Translations under genes and position numbers: made by a program
Source of the DNA: Symbiotaphrina buchneri
Taxonomy: Eukaryota; Ascomycota; Symbiotaphrinales; Symbiotaphrinaceae
Direction of reading: 5' to 3'
DNA: 64,000 bases
Assembly: GCA_001599915.1 (NCBI GenBank)
Contig: BCIG01000012.1
Span: forward strand, 620,001-684,000
In this document: positions 43,581 through 54,006 of the stretch, piece after piece
Layout of the letters: the number at the start of each line of letters is the position of its first letter
Position numbering within the stretch: position 1 is the stretch's first letter
Notes under the pieces: model-generated
The model's input: the letters and a program-made list of their open reading frames with translations, nothing else
The model's database searches: none
Told to the model about the DNA's origin: nothing

Positions 43581-44228
43581 CTATGGATTTACTTGCTTTG
43601 TCTCCCATTGCTCTGGTTTCATCAATGGATCAGGGCAGAACGTCACCCAGGTAGTTCCTTGATCCGGAAAATATTCACGAATTGCGGTCAACTTCGCCTG
43701 TCGGTCTGGTCGGTTCCAGTCGTCGATCAGTAGGAAGAAATCCAGACGCCGAGTCAGAGATTTCACGATTGGGCCGAATTGTGGATCATGGGGGATATAC
43801 CCGGTGGGAGTCGGCCATATCCTACGGGCTGAATCACCGGTCAAGTGGGCGAACGACTTGTTGCCAGAAGGGAACTTGATCTCAACCCGTCGAATCAGTA
43901 CTAGGTTGCGTGGTCCTAAGCTCTCTATCCATAACTTCAACTCCCGCCATGCTGCATCGACTAGGAAGGCAAATGTATTCCTGGAATAGTACGGCGGAGC
44001 AGCCTCCCCGCGTATTTGTCTGCACACTTGTAACAGTGGCTTTGCACGAATTTTTTCCCGTGGTCCGTACCAGGGGTTGTCCTGTAGGATCTCTGTCCAG
44101 TTCGGCAGGTTGGTACTCTTTGTTACGTTGATGGCTCTAGGGGCCACTAAGCTAGCTTCGTATATCTTGTGACGGAGTTCTGGTGACAGGCTGAGCAAAC
44201 GGGAATTCTGTCTTCCTAGCTCCCTCAT
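43581..44228 (-). CDS. LPxEIR/F-box-like family protein, tandem copy 2, 215 aa
   Basis: A single intact exon starting MRELGRQNSRLLSLSPELRH. The canonical Pro of LPPEL is displaced (LSPELRHKIYEASLV). The second motif is LLQVCRQIRGEAAPPYYSRN then TFAFL. The C-terminus ends with GTTWVTFCPDPLMKPEQWET, closely matching copy 3 and less so copy 1, so copies 2 and 3 are sisters. Function unknown. Confidence 0.8.
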   Translation of the reverse strand: MRELGRQNSRLLSLSPELRHKIYEASLVAPRAINVTKSTNLPNWTEILQDNPWYGPREKIRAKPLLQVCRQIRGEAAPPYYSRNTFAFLVDAAWRELKLWIESLGPRNLVLIRRVEIKFPSGNKSFAHLTGDSARRIWPTPTGYIPHDPQFGPIVKSLTRRLDFFLLIDDWNRPDRQAKLTAIREYFPDQGTTWVTFCPDPLMKPEQWETKQVNP

Positions 44229-44919
44229 GGTGGACCTGGTGTCACAACTTTGGGTCTTTGATATTTGAACTAGTATGATGGCTGGTATATTGATGAATTC
44301 CTTCTGTAGAGTAACTGCGGTTGGAGTGTTTGTGAACTTGATTGCAAATGATTATGAAAGGGAACACAGGGAGGTCTAGACAAGGAATATATATTCTATA
44401 CAGGTAGCCTGTAGCATGCTTGAATACAGTGACTGAAGATGGGAGCTTACATGGTGTTTAAAACATTATGTGTCAGATTCCCCGCCATTTCATTAACAGG
44501 TTTGTCGAGCAAGAGTTATTGAGTCGTTAATTTACCTACCAATGTACCCCTTATCATGGGACGTTTATTTGGATTCATATTTGACTTATAGCTACTCCTG
44601 ATCGCCGATAGATCATAGCTCTTAACATTGTTTACAGTTTATCCCGCCTTGCCATTTCCACTTCTCCTGAAAACGTTACGCAGGCTGGGCTATGTATGCA
44701 AGGTCGAAGCCATCTTCTACACAAAGAATATGCAGCAGGCAGCACTGTAGTCTTCAAGATTGATAGTTTAGTTCTCAGGGGTTATACTGAAAAATAACTA
44801 TTGCTGTCTGCTCCACAAATGTTTACCTTGTGTTTCATGCTCGAAGTGTCAATATTGATGTTCATTCCTCTGTTCTACTACTAAGCAAGCTATCACAAAT
44901 CATCTCTCCTCTAACCTTT
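44229..44919. other. Spacer between tandem copies 2 and 3
   Basis: The promoter of copy 2 and 3' flank of copy 3, part of the repeated segment. No other feature. Confidence 0.5.
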
Positions 44920-45559
44920 CTATGGGTTTACTTGGTTCGTCTCCCATTCTCCGGGTTTATTGACTGGATCAGGGCGGAAGGTCACCCAGGTAGTCCCGTT
45001 GGGCGGAAAGAATTGGCGAAGTGCGGTCAACTGACTCAACTCCATCCGCCGGTCTGTGATCAGCAGGAAGCGATCCAAATGCAGAGTCAGAGACCTAATG
45101 ATTGGAGCGAATTGTGGATCAAAGGCTATTCCGAGACCACCCGTTGGCCATTCACTACGGGCTGCTTCCCCGGGGAAGATGTTCAAGGGCAAACCATTAG
45201 GAAACCTAATCTCAAGCTGCCGAATGAGTGCTAGGTATCTTGGCTCCACGCTCGGTATCCAGGACTTCAACTCCATCCATGCCCCGCCGGATAAGAAGGC
45301 AAAGGTGTTCTTGGAATAGTAGATCGGTGCAGCTTCGTTACGGATCTGGCGACATACATGCAACAGCGGGTTTGCGTTGATATGCTCCGGCGGGGTGTAC
45401 CAGGTCTCTTGCAGCAGAATTTGCGTAGCCAGACTTTGTATGGTATTCCTTGTCACGCTGATGGCTCTGGGGGGGTATTAGACATGTTTCGTATATCATC
45501 ATATGGAGTTCCTTTGGCAGATCCAAGAGGCGGAAACTCTGTCCTCCTGGCTCACTCAT
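44920..45559 (-). pseudogene. LPxEIR/F-box-like family, tandem copy 3, frameshifted at a C7 run
   Basis: From ATG 45559 the frame reads MSEPGGQSFRLLDLPKELHM, MIYETCLIPP and then departs. The expected continuation (RAISVTRNTIQ, then LLHVCRQIRNEAAPIYYSKN) is in another frame. The switch coincides with a run of seven C on the minus strand (G run about 45469-45475); six would keep the frame and give LIPPRAISVT, matching LVAPRAINVT of copy 2. Everything after it is intact to 44920 (QFFPPNGTTWVTFRPDP). A homopolymer change like this is the commonest sequencing error as well as a common real mutation. Confidence 0.75.
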
Positions 45560-46010
45560 GGTGATGGTTTGATATGGTAGCTGCTGTGTTTGTTGATTGT
45601 TTCTGTAGAGAACCTGCAGGTTGAGGTCTTTAGGAACTTATTGAAAATGATTATGAAAGGAAACAATAAGGTCCAGGAAAGGAAGATACTCTTATACAGG
45701 CACCCTGTAGTACAGGGCAGGTGTGGACTGTCAAGAGTACTCGAATCAATTATGAAAAAGGAGAGCGTACGTGGTGGTGTTGTACATTGATCTTACAGCA
45801 TCACGTATCAGATCCATCAGGACCTTCACCTATCCAGCATATCGGCAATGGGAGATTCTCAAGTGTATTACGTATCTTTCAAAAGCAAAGAACGTTCATG
45901 CATTACTGAAAACTCAGAACTGGGATACGCGTCCTCAAAGTGCCTCCACTGCAACGATTTAATCTCCTGCCGACATCCACGCAAACTCCTTTAACGAACC
46001 CAATGCCTCT
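45560..46010. other. Intergenic region
   Basis: The promoter side of copy 3, up to about 45830 part of the repeated segment, then the 3' flank of the transporter. Confidence 0.5.
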
Positions 46011-47158
46011 TCAAGCTCTCTTCTCCATCTCCGCCACATCCACATCCGACCTCGGCCACAAGTGACTGAGATCGCCAACGGGCAGCTTAACACTAATGCG
46101 CATCTCCGCCGACATGATGACGATCTGCCTCACACACACATCAACCCTGGTCCCCCAAAAGGCCGCGAAGTTATCACTTACAGTCATATACCAGCCCAAC
46201 ATAGCCACGACAAAGAGCATGGCGGCGCCGGCCTTCTGCAGCTTCATGGCCTTGTCGAAGTCGCCGAGGCTGACGGCCCAGTACGCCCCCGAAAGCGTGA
46301 AGACACCGATGGTGGTGAAGAAGAAGATGCCCGAGAAGACGAGGTTCGTGCGCAGGCAGAAGCAGAAGACTAAGACACCACAACACATCAGCCCTGCAGC
46401 CTCCCCAGCGACACTTTCTAGAGAGGTACGAGAGGAAGAGAGACGGACAGGTAAACATAGTAAAGCCCAACGCAATCAAATACAGCGCCAAGCCAGCATT
46501 ATACCCGACACTCGCCGCGCCCGCGGCGGCATCCGTGCCGGAAGGGGAGTACGACGCGGCGATGTTCCATGAGGGGAGCTCCAGGCAGCCGAAGGAGAGC
46601 CAGAAGACCGTGAAGATCCCGCACACCATCATGGGGAAGAAGTTGCCGGCGATCCACTCGAACACCGTCGTCAGGAGCAGCAGCACGGGGCCCGTGAAGA
46701 AGAATATGCCGCTGACCACATATGATGTCAGCGAGGAGAACGGAGGAAAGGGAAGGGAGAGGGGAAGGGGGAGCGCACACGACGCTGTTGAGACTGTTGG
46801 CTCCGCCCCAGCCCATGAGGATCATGGCAAAGGTTGCATCCGAGACGACGAAGCTGAGTTAGCCCCGTTAGAGGGGCAGGGATATGCTGATACGCGGTCA
46901 CGTACCCCATGAACCCCAACGGTGTCGCGTTGGCAAAGCGCTTGCGCAGGTCACCCGCGGTATCGACCTTGGGCGTCAAGTAAAGCTTGAAGAGTGTCAA
47001 CAACTGCATATGCCGGGCCCACGAGATCAGGCTGGGAGAAGCGAGGGGGTGGATACCTTTTCGAACAGCTCCGGCGACATGCTGATCGTCGACGCGGCTG
47101 TGGTGATATGCTTGATATCATTTTCCGATTCCGGAGAGCGCGCCATGGTCGCTGCCAT
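46011..47158 (-). CDS. GPR1/FUN34/YaaH (acetate/succinate transporter) family protein, 279 aa
   Basis: Six exons: complement(join(46011..46124, 46182..46369, 46449..46711, 46779..46853, 46906..47003, 47057..47158)); the introns are 52-79 nt and all joins are in frame. The signature region FANATPLGFMGF corresponds to the family NPxPLGL motif. Six hydrophobic segments follow: FVVSDATFAMILMGWGG, GIFFFTGPVLLLLTTVFEW, MMVCGIFTVFWLSFGCLEL, AGLALYLIALGFTMFTFFC, LVFSGIFFFTTIGVFTLSGA and MLFVVAMLGWYMT. The protein ends LPVGDLSHLWPRSDVDVAE, also typical. The family (yeast Ato1-3, Yarrowia Gpr1, bacterial SatP) moves acetate or related anions, or ammonium export in yeast models. The final two splice choices are the least certain. 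Confidence 0.88.
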
Positions 47159-47697
47159 GATTGTTTACTCTGCTGTCTGCTTTTGTGCGATGACCGGTGT
47201 TGATGGGTCTTCTCACGTGGTGAGAGAAGATCGTCAGGGGCGGCGAGAATAGTTGGTCCTCAACGCAGCTTTACAAGGATCACAAAGGATGACTTGGATC
47301 ATCTACAGCTGCGGCAGAACAGCTTGCATCGCCCCACTTATACTCACTCACTCCACCACCATCAGCAGCTGCACTGCTGACACGGGGGCTGACGGACCTT
47401 GTCTGGCAGGTGGTTTACCCCGCGTCGTCCCACATTGCATGATGCTGACCCCGGACCCCCCGGCACTTTCTGGGGTCTGCAGTTCTGCCGGGTGCCAAAG
47501 GGAAAGCCTATTGGCTCATCGTGGACTTGAGATGTGGATTGGGCTCTAGGTGCTTGCCGTTTACGGTGCTAGGCTTACATGGCCGCGTAGGTTCGTGTGG
47601 GCCCGTGCCGCATATAGGTAGCAACTGGGGGATGGTGTGTGGTGGCGCATGTTGAGCGCCTGGGTTTTGTGATGATGCCGCATCCATGAAGTTGGAG
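47159..47697. other. Intergenic region
   Basis: The promoter of the transporter. No other feature recognised. Confidence 0.5.
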
Positions 47698-48150
47698 TCA
47701 TTGATGAACTTCATTGCCTTCGCGGCCATGTCCATTTCTGCGATGATATTTTCTTACATCCAAATCATCCTCAAAGCCTTTACCCTTCACCACAATGAAT
47801 CCCTTAATCCCTTCCTCCCTCTCCACAACCCTTCCCTCCAACTCCCCTCTCCAAGGCACCCCAGCAACCTCAGCAGGCAACTGCTGACCCCGCATCCAGC
47901 CCCAGCCCCCCTGCCAGGGCCTGCCTGCATCACCCGGGCAGATTACCCTTCTGGAAGACCGTGGCGCGCCTTGGCAGCCCCATCCCGGGCCATCCAAGCC
48001 TATTGCAGTCCCTCGCCCGGCAGTTGCAGAAACCTTCGTCGAATCAGGTGCCGAGCGGGCGTTGCTGACGGATTCCTGACCAAGCTTACGAGGGGGTACG
48101 AAAGTACATACGTGGCTGGTTGTGTTTGTGGGTTGGGATTTGGAATACAT
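47698..48150 (-). CDS. Possible small hypothetical protein, up to 150 aa
   Basis: An open minus-strand frame with a protein-like second half: GWGCQGAPRSSRRVICPG, RGQQLPAEVAGVPWRGELEG and EREEGIKGFIVVKGKGFEDD. A potential intron (GTATGT to TCAG, about 48,070-48,105) would shorten the N-terminus. No family is recognised, and an opposed frame of 196 codons covers the same bases, so this call is tentative. Confidence 0.3.
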   Translation of the reverse strand: MYSKSQPTNTTSHVCTFVPPRKLGQESVSNARSAPDSTKVSATAGRGTAIGLDGPGWGCQGAPRSSRRVICPGDAGRPWQGGWGWMRGQQLPAEVAGVPWRGELEGRVVEREEGIKGFIVVKGKGFEDDLDVRKYHRRNGHGREGNEVHQ

Positions 48151-50133
48151 TGGAGGAGGTGGAGCATGATGAGAGAGGCGGTAGGTGATGAAATATCATC
48201 ATCGCGCGGCGCAGCAGCAGCAGGAGACCTCCCCGGCCACCTTTGGCGCTGCAAACGGACCACAGCGCAGACGTGATTCCACTTCCATGTCAGCGGAGGA
48301 AAAGGCATACAGAGACTACGACGGTTCAAGTGAGGCCCGGTGCCGTTCTTTCACACACGAGGCGATCCCCAACAAAGAGCTTTCTGCGTTGGACCATTGG
48401 TGACCTTAGAAAAGCGCACTCCATATCATAAGGTATGCTTTGATCTTCCTTGCCTCTCCGAGATCAGACAAACCGGGACTTGGACTGGTGGCCGACCTCC
48501 CGGGTAGCCTGTCCTCTTTCCAATACGGCCATAGGTCCAGACCACGTAAGCACTCGGCCGGCGCAAGGTCGTGTCAGGAAGTCGCCCGAATCCCGCTCCC
48601 ACACCGCGCCGGATCATCACGCGGGATCTCTGCCTAGAGACGGTCTTGCGGGGCGGAGTGGGAACAACCGTAATTTTGGGGACCGTATGCCAAGCGGGTG
48701 ATGACTAACCCCCATATGTCGGCGAGTCGGGTTTGCGGAGAGTCTGTTGTCCACTGGCGGGGCTCCTCCCCGATGCCGGTGGTCGATGCCGGGCCCACTT
48801 TGGGGAGGGTTCCACCCCCGAATCCCCCACCGGTCTGCTGCAAAGCCCGGAAGTAAGGTACCTTTTCTATGGTACGTGCTGAGAATACTCGCGTCTAAGA
48901 GGTGCACCTCATAAGTGTAAGACAGATCAATGCCTACAGCTGGCAGCTTGTAGAGTATAGTCAGCTGAAATCTCATTTCAGCGTTCCGGACACACCCGAC
49001 GACAGCGCGCAATTTCAGCTCGACTTTATGGGACGAGAGTCATGTAGGGCAAATAAGCGATGGGTACGGACCCGTCTCTTTCCGAAGTGCAGCAGCACCA
49101 AGAAAGTTCACGGAGAAGAGGCGCTTTGGCTAGCCTTCTTTTCTACGATAAACTGTACACCTCTCTAGAAAGAAACGGCTTAATTTCAGGAGAGAGAGAG
49201 AGCTTTGCAAAGAGACCCACTTTCGACATGAGACCATACACCTACATTTCTGGGGATTCTCCGAAACCCCTCACCTGGGCTGCCGCGGCATTTACCCATC
49301 TGACTCGCTGGCTGGCGAGCTGTCCAGGTGTCATTATATTCATGTCTTGTGACGAGCAGAAATTTATCCTCCTGACTTAGATGGGCCTAGAGCTTCGTCA
49401 ATCCCCCAATTGACCAAAAGAAAGACCACGGCGATCATGACGAGGCACGCGGCCTGGGGGTGCGGGACGGGGTTCTGTACCCTTACCTCCACATACGCAA
49501 AAGTACACAAGTCTGCACGTCCGATATTCTTGACCAATGACACTATGCCATAATCTCGGAAAACTAGTAAATGTACGCAATTTCACCCAGTAACGGAACG
49601 AGCACTTCGCAATCCCTCAGATAGTTCCTTCAGCTCTCCAGCCTGGCCTCGAAGCGGGAAAGTCACTCGTCCGATCGGGCTGGGCCGGGTACGTAACTGC
49701 AGAGGCCAGCGAATCAGCGCCCGTGGGGCACCGCCGCCCTGAGACCCCGCACGTGCACGGCCTGGACTGTGCGGGACACAAAAAACTACGGCCTCCCCCC
49801 GGAGCCGGGTGTGTTTTTCAAGGGGTGTTTACATCGAAGAGCCTCCTTATGCACAATTGGGGATCCAACACATCCAATTGCTGTCTTTATTCTCAGTCGT
49901 TGCGAGAGTCGCACGAACACGTTGTTGTCGCGTTGCTTCTTCCCGCTCCGGAATAAGGCTCCACCGAACATCCGCTCATCCGCCGAGCTGAGCCGAGGTC
50001 TGATCCGAAAACGGGCCCTTGGTCAGCATCATCACCACTACTACCATCACCAACAACCCACCACCAGAAGCTCTTCCTACCCATCACCTCGGTCCTGCAA
50101 CCACCCAACCTGTCGCTCAACAGCAACCAAACA
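48151..50133. other. Long intergenic region
   Basis: About 2 kb before the Zn2Cys6 gene. Only short overlapping frames are seen. The final 100 bp (CAACAACCCACCACC-like) look like a fungal 5' UTR. Confidence 0.45.
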
Positions 50134-51465
50134 ATGCCGCGCGCCCTCCCCCTCGCCGCCGCCCCCAAGCGGCCCCTCCCCAGCTCACCGACCCCGACCC
50201 CCTCCCCACCCAGCACCAGCACGACCTCCACCTCACGGCGGCAGCCTCTCCCGGCCCACGCGCGACAACGCATCGCGCTGGCCTGCGACCAATGCCGGGC
50301 GAAAAAATCCCGCTGCGACGGGCGCTCACCGGAATGCCGCGGCTGCCTCGCCGCCGGGCGCGAGTGCACCTACAGCAAATCCGGGAAGAAGCGCGGCCTC
50401 GCCCCGGGGCACACGCACCGCCTGGAGCTGCGCGTTGCCATGATGGAGGGCCTGCTCGGCCTCTTACTCTGCCCGGACCCCCCGCCGGCTCCTACCTCCC
50501 AGGGTACCTCCCACCCCCAATCCCAGTCTCAGGGCCAAGGGCTGGGGCTGGGGCAGGGACTCCAGGCGGCAATGCAGGCCCGCGACCGGGACCTCGAATC
50601 CCTCGTGCGCCGCTCCCGCGCCCGCCTGCGCGAAGGCCGCGAGCTGCGCGGCTACTGGACGCAGTCGGCCGCCCGCGGCGCGCTGGCGCGCAAAGCGCGC
50701 CGCCGCCGCACCAATACCGTGGCGCTGGAGCAGGAGGAGGGGTTCTTTGGCCGGGCTGCGGCTGCGGATGGAGATGCTGGTGTGCAGTTGCAGGAGGAGG
50801 AGGAGGAGGAGGGACAAGGTCAGGGAGCTGGAGCGGGGGATGCGGACGCGACGCCAAGGCCGGCGAGTGTGGTTCCGGTTGGCGTGCAGGCGGAAGGGGA
50901 GAGCATGGATGTCGAGATGGATCCGCTGGCGGCGTTTGAGCATGCGCATGCCCAGCAGCAGCAGCAGCAGCAGCAGATGGGGGCGGCAGAGCATGCGGGC
51001 GTGCCGGACTGGGTCGCGCGCCTGTCCTCCGGCGGCGACGCTTTCTCGGCACCTTTCTCCCTGCAGCACCACCACCAGCAGCAGGACCCCTTCACCGCCG
51101 ACGGGTCCATGCTCTCCACGCCGCGCTCCTCGACGGCCACGCTGACCGAGACCGAGACGGAGAGCTGGGTGGATTTCTCTCTTGCGGGGGACTCTGTCGG
51201 CAGCATCGGCGACAGCTCCTTCATCGGCGGCCTGGGCGGGATGGGCGGGATGGGCCACATGGGATTCGGCAACGGGGTGGGCGATGACGAGGATATGTTC
51301 GCGACGGTGGTCGATGTCGATCGCGTGGATGCGGTGGATGAGAATTGGGATGGCTTTATGCGGCAGCAGCGTGAGGAGGAGGCGTTGGCGGAGGAGCGGA
51401 AGGGCGCGTTTGGGGCGTTTGGAGGCAGGGGAGGGGGAGGGGGTGATATTTTGATTCCGTGGTAG
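50134..51465 (+). CDS. Zn2Cys6 transcription factor with polyglutamine, 443 aa
   Basis: The zinc cluster lies at residues 51-78: C51-x2-C54-x6-C61-x6-C68-x2-C71-x6-C78 (ACDQCRAKKSRCDGRSPEC, RGCLAAGRECTY). It is followed by SGKKRGLAPGHTHRLELR, the KKRGL linker typical of a set of developmental and metabolic regulators (for example RosA/NosA-like), which runs into the start of a dimerisation helix. No fungal_trans domain is present, so the protein is short. The C-terminal half is acidic and Gln/Gly-rich with an uninterrupted Q8 tract (50953-50976), an EEEEEE run and repeated GGMGGMGHMG, consistent with an activation region. Single exon. Confidence 0.88.
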   Translation: MPRALPLAAAPKRPLPSSPTPTPSPPSTSTTSTSRRQPLPAHARQRIALACDQCRAKKSRCDGRSPECRGCLAAGRECTYSKSGKKRGLAPGHTHRLELRVAMMEGLLGLLLCPDPPPAPTSQGTSHPQSQSQGQGLGLGQGLQAAMQARDRDLESLVRRSRARLREGRELRGYWTQSAARGALARKARRRRTNTVALEQEEGFFGRAAAADGDAGVQLQEEEEEEGQGQGAGAGDADATPRPASVVPVGVQAEGESMDVEMDPLAAFEHAHAQQQQQQQQMGAAEHAGVPDWVARLSSGGDAFSAPFSLQHHHQQQDPFTADGSMLSTPRSSTATLTETETESWVDFSLAGDSVGSIGDSSFIGGLGGMGGMGHMGFGNGVGDDEDMFATVVDVDRVDAVDENWDGFMRQQREEEALAEERKGAFGAFGGRGGGGGDILIPW

Positions 51466-51844
51466 TGGATGGGATTCATAGGGAGAGGGGAGGGGCTTGG
51501 GATGGGGGGAGTGGGAGAGGGGTGAGGTGATGAGATGCAGATGGGGATCTGTGTGAAAATGGTTGAGGGATTATGGTGTGTGCGGTGGGACATGGTATGG
51601 TTGGATTAGATGGTTGGCTGTTGGAAATATATAACTTCGATACCTCAAAAGAAAGGTTTCTTGTTTTCAGTATCAAAATAATTCGCCATGTCCATCACGG
51701 ACAGCAACATCCCAAGCCAGCATGTCTTATACCCCTCCCTCATCCCATCTCCCTATCAGCCAGCCACACCCCCGGTACTTCACTCTCAAACCGCCCAACC
51801 ACCTGCAAACCCCTACCCACCCCTCAAAGAGTCAAACCACCCCA
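51466..51844. other. Convergent intergenic region
   Basis: The 3' flanks of the Zn2Cys6 gene and the NmrA-like gene. No other feature. Confidence 0.5.
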
Positions 51845-53310
51845 CTACGCACCCTCCACGACCTCCAACCCCAGATGCGGCAACAACCTCTCCCTGACGA
51901 AATCCTCGACGGTGTGAAACTGCACGCCGAGCGCGAGGATATTCGGGTCCGGCAGCTGCTTGCCGGGGTACATTCCCGCGTGGTTGTACAGCCGGAACAT
52001 AACGTCCCGGTCCGGCACGCCCGTTGTGGGCTGGAGCGTGTAGGTTGTGGGGGGGGGGGGGGCGGTTACTAGATGCGTTGCAGAGAGTGAGCAGGTGAGA
52101 TTGGTTATGATGGGGGGGTATGTGGACGGGAAGGTAAGGTAGGATAGCTTAGGGAAGGACAGGAAGGGAGAAGACAGAGGGAGAGGAGCAAACTTACAGC
52201 GCTGGATCGTAGCGACGATCTCCATCGGCGTCACCCGCGCGTTGGCCACGTACAGGTACTGCTGGTGCAGCGTGGCCTTCTTCGCCTCCCACTGGTCGAA
52301 CACGGCCTTGGCTACTGCCGCCAGGTCTTTCTCGACGTATATCATCGCCACTGCACAAGCCGCGGATCTCGTCAGCGCTTCTCCTCCGTTGAGAAACATG
52401 ATAGCAAGACGACAGATCCGCCCCCGCGATAACCCACCGACACACCCACAAACCTCACTTACCATCCAGAGACCTTCAAACGGGCAGAAAGTGAAAAGCA
52501 AACTCACACTTAGTACTCGGCTCAATAACCGGCTGTCTAAACTCCACCCTCCCCCTCCCGCCCTCTTCAGACCCCTCTTTCAAAAACCTCACATGCCCCC
52601 TGAGGACCATATTCTCATAAAAGTTCCCCGTATACAGAAAACTCACGGGCAGACCCAGCTCTCTAATATACGCGTCGACGCGCGCTTTGCCCTCGTAGAT
52701 GGCGCTCACGAACTTCCCTCCACTCAGCGCCGCGGAGCTGGGCAGCGTGCTCCAGATGAAACATTCCACGCCGGCACTGTGCGCGGCGGACGCGAGGTTC
52801 CGCCCTTGCTGCTCTTCGCTGCTGGATGCGTCGTGGATTTTCTGAGGGGGGTGGGAGGGTTAGTTAGTGCTGAGGAGGTGGGTTGGGGAGGAGGTGCGCT
52901 GGGATGGGAAGACATGGGAACGGGAGGAAGGGAGGAAGGGAGCGGTGAGGTGGGAAGACACACCGGGTCGTAGAAATTCGTCACCCCAAACACGCCCCAG
53001 CACCCCTTCAGCGCGGGCGGGAGATCCTCCGGCACGGTCAAGTCCGCTCGGACGACTTCCGCGCCGAGCTGGGCGAGGTGCTGTGCGGCGGCCGAGGCCG
53101 GGTTGCGTGTCAGCGCGCGGACGGTGTATTCCTCTGGGTACTGCAGCAGCAGCTTTGCGACGGAGCCGCCTGGTGGGATGGGATATGTTAGCCCGGTGTC
53201 AGTTTCTGTCTATTTTTTGGTGGTGGGATGATTGCCAGTGTGGGGTAGTGGGAGGTGGGAGGAGGACCTTGGTTTCCAGTTGCGCCGGTGACGGCGATGA
53301 GTTTCGGCAT
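51845..53310 (-). CDS. NmrA-like family NAD(P)-binding protein, 319 aa
   Basis: Five exons: complement(join(51845..52068, 52198..52350, 52508..52841, 52964..53169, 53268..53310)). The N-terminus is a Rossmann start, MPKLIAVTGATGNQGGSVAK, with the Gly-rich NAD(P) motif split by intron 1. Further family blocks are TVRALTRNPASAAAQHLAQL, GAEVVRADL, GCWGVFGVTNFYDP, VECFIWSTLPS and GLPVSFLYTGNFYENMV. The C-terminal exon has TTGVPDRDVMFRLYNHAGMY and FHTVEDFVRERLLPHLG. These proteins lack the catalytic Tyr of short-chain dehydrogenases and act as redox-sensing regulators or isoflavone-reductase-like enzymes. A run of 14 G at about 52049-52062 encodes a Pro run right after the last acceptor; base counts there are unreliable. 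Confidence 0.88.
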
Positions 53311-54006
53311 CTTGGCCTTGATCCCTTGTCGAAATGACTTTGTCGACTGCTATGGGACCGTGCTCTCCAAGGTATATCCTGCAGCCTTTATTATTGTCAA
53401 GAGAACAAGGACCAGCACCGCTGCTCCTCTCCCTATGTCATGCTCAGGGTAGCATCGAGCGGGCCGCAGCCAGTCTAGCCCTACGCCCTAAATGCGGGGT
53501 TAGCTCGCATGCCGAGAGCGCCGAGAGCGCGAGGTGACATTGCTCCATAAAATCCTATCTCCGACTGACAAGATGAATGACGCCATCCTCCTTGAGATCG
53601 GTGAAAATTCCAAGACCAGCAATGTTCACGAGGCACTTGACTCAGTGACTAGGATCTTGTCCCCAGTTTTTCAGGAGAAAGGAGGGGGAAGTCCGGGGTC
53701 GAGTGGAGATGAGTTGTTTGACAGCTGTCACGGTTCCTGCCGGGTGTGCCTCGTGAGCTGGGTGTTATTGGGGTACAAACCCTGTCTTGCGCCTTGTGCA
53801 TGTTGATTCCATTAGCTGCGTAGTGCTGGCAGGCCTCGTGTCTCGTATCCCGTATCCCGTATGCCGTGTGGAGTGGCTCAGATTTTAAGATCCCGATATA
53901 AGATGTGTTACCAAACACTGTCCCATTCAACTCATTCCGATCTCTCATCCTTCTCTCGCACTACTCTCCTCGTTCCTTCCAATTCACTCCACGCCAGTCC
54001 GCCACA
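53311..54006. other. Divergent intergenic region
   Basis: Shared promoter space of the NmrA-like gene and the amidohydrolase. An upstream in-frame Met at 53905 is not used as the start, because family similarity and the CCACAATGG context both point to 54007. Confidence 0.5.

Larger units (their letters stand above)
41930..45830. repeat. Tandem triplication of an approximately 1.3-1.5 kb gene-containing segment
   Basis: The three LPxEIR genes (ends 42035, 43581, 44920) are spaced 1546 and 1339 bp apart, all on the minus strand, and share flanks as well as coding sequence. Shared 3' flank words include TTTCATG-x-TT(C/T)(G/A)AAGTGTCA-like and ACTAAGCAAGCTA. Shared 5' flank words include AGGAA(T/G)ATA then ATACAGG-x-(A/G)CCTGTAG, and GCCATCTTCTACA between units. 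Sequence divergence is considerable, so the duplications are not recent. Confidence 0.75.

Noticed and set aside
47686-48276. 196-codon plus-strand frame with a hydrophobic start
   Set aside because: No family likeness; the opposed minus frame looks slightly more protein-like, and even that is tentative.
50019-51258. Long GC-rich frames on both strands over the second Zn2Cys6 gene
   Set aside because: High GC at third positions keeps several frames open; only the 50134 frame has the zinc cluster.
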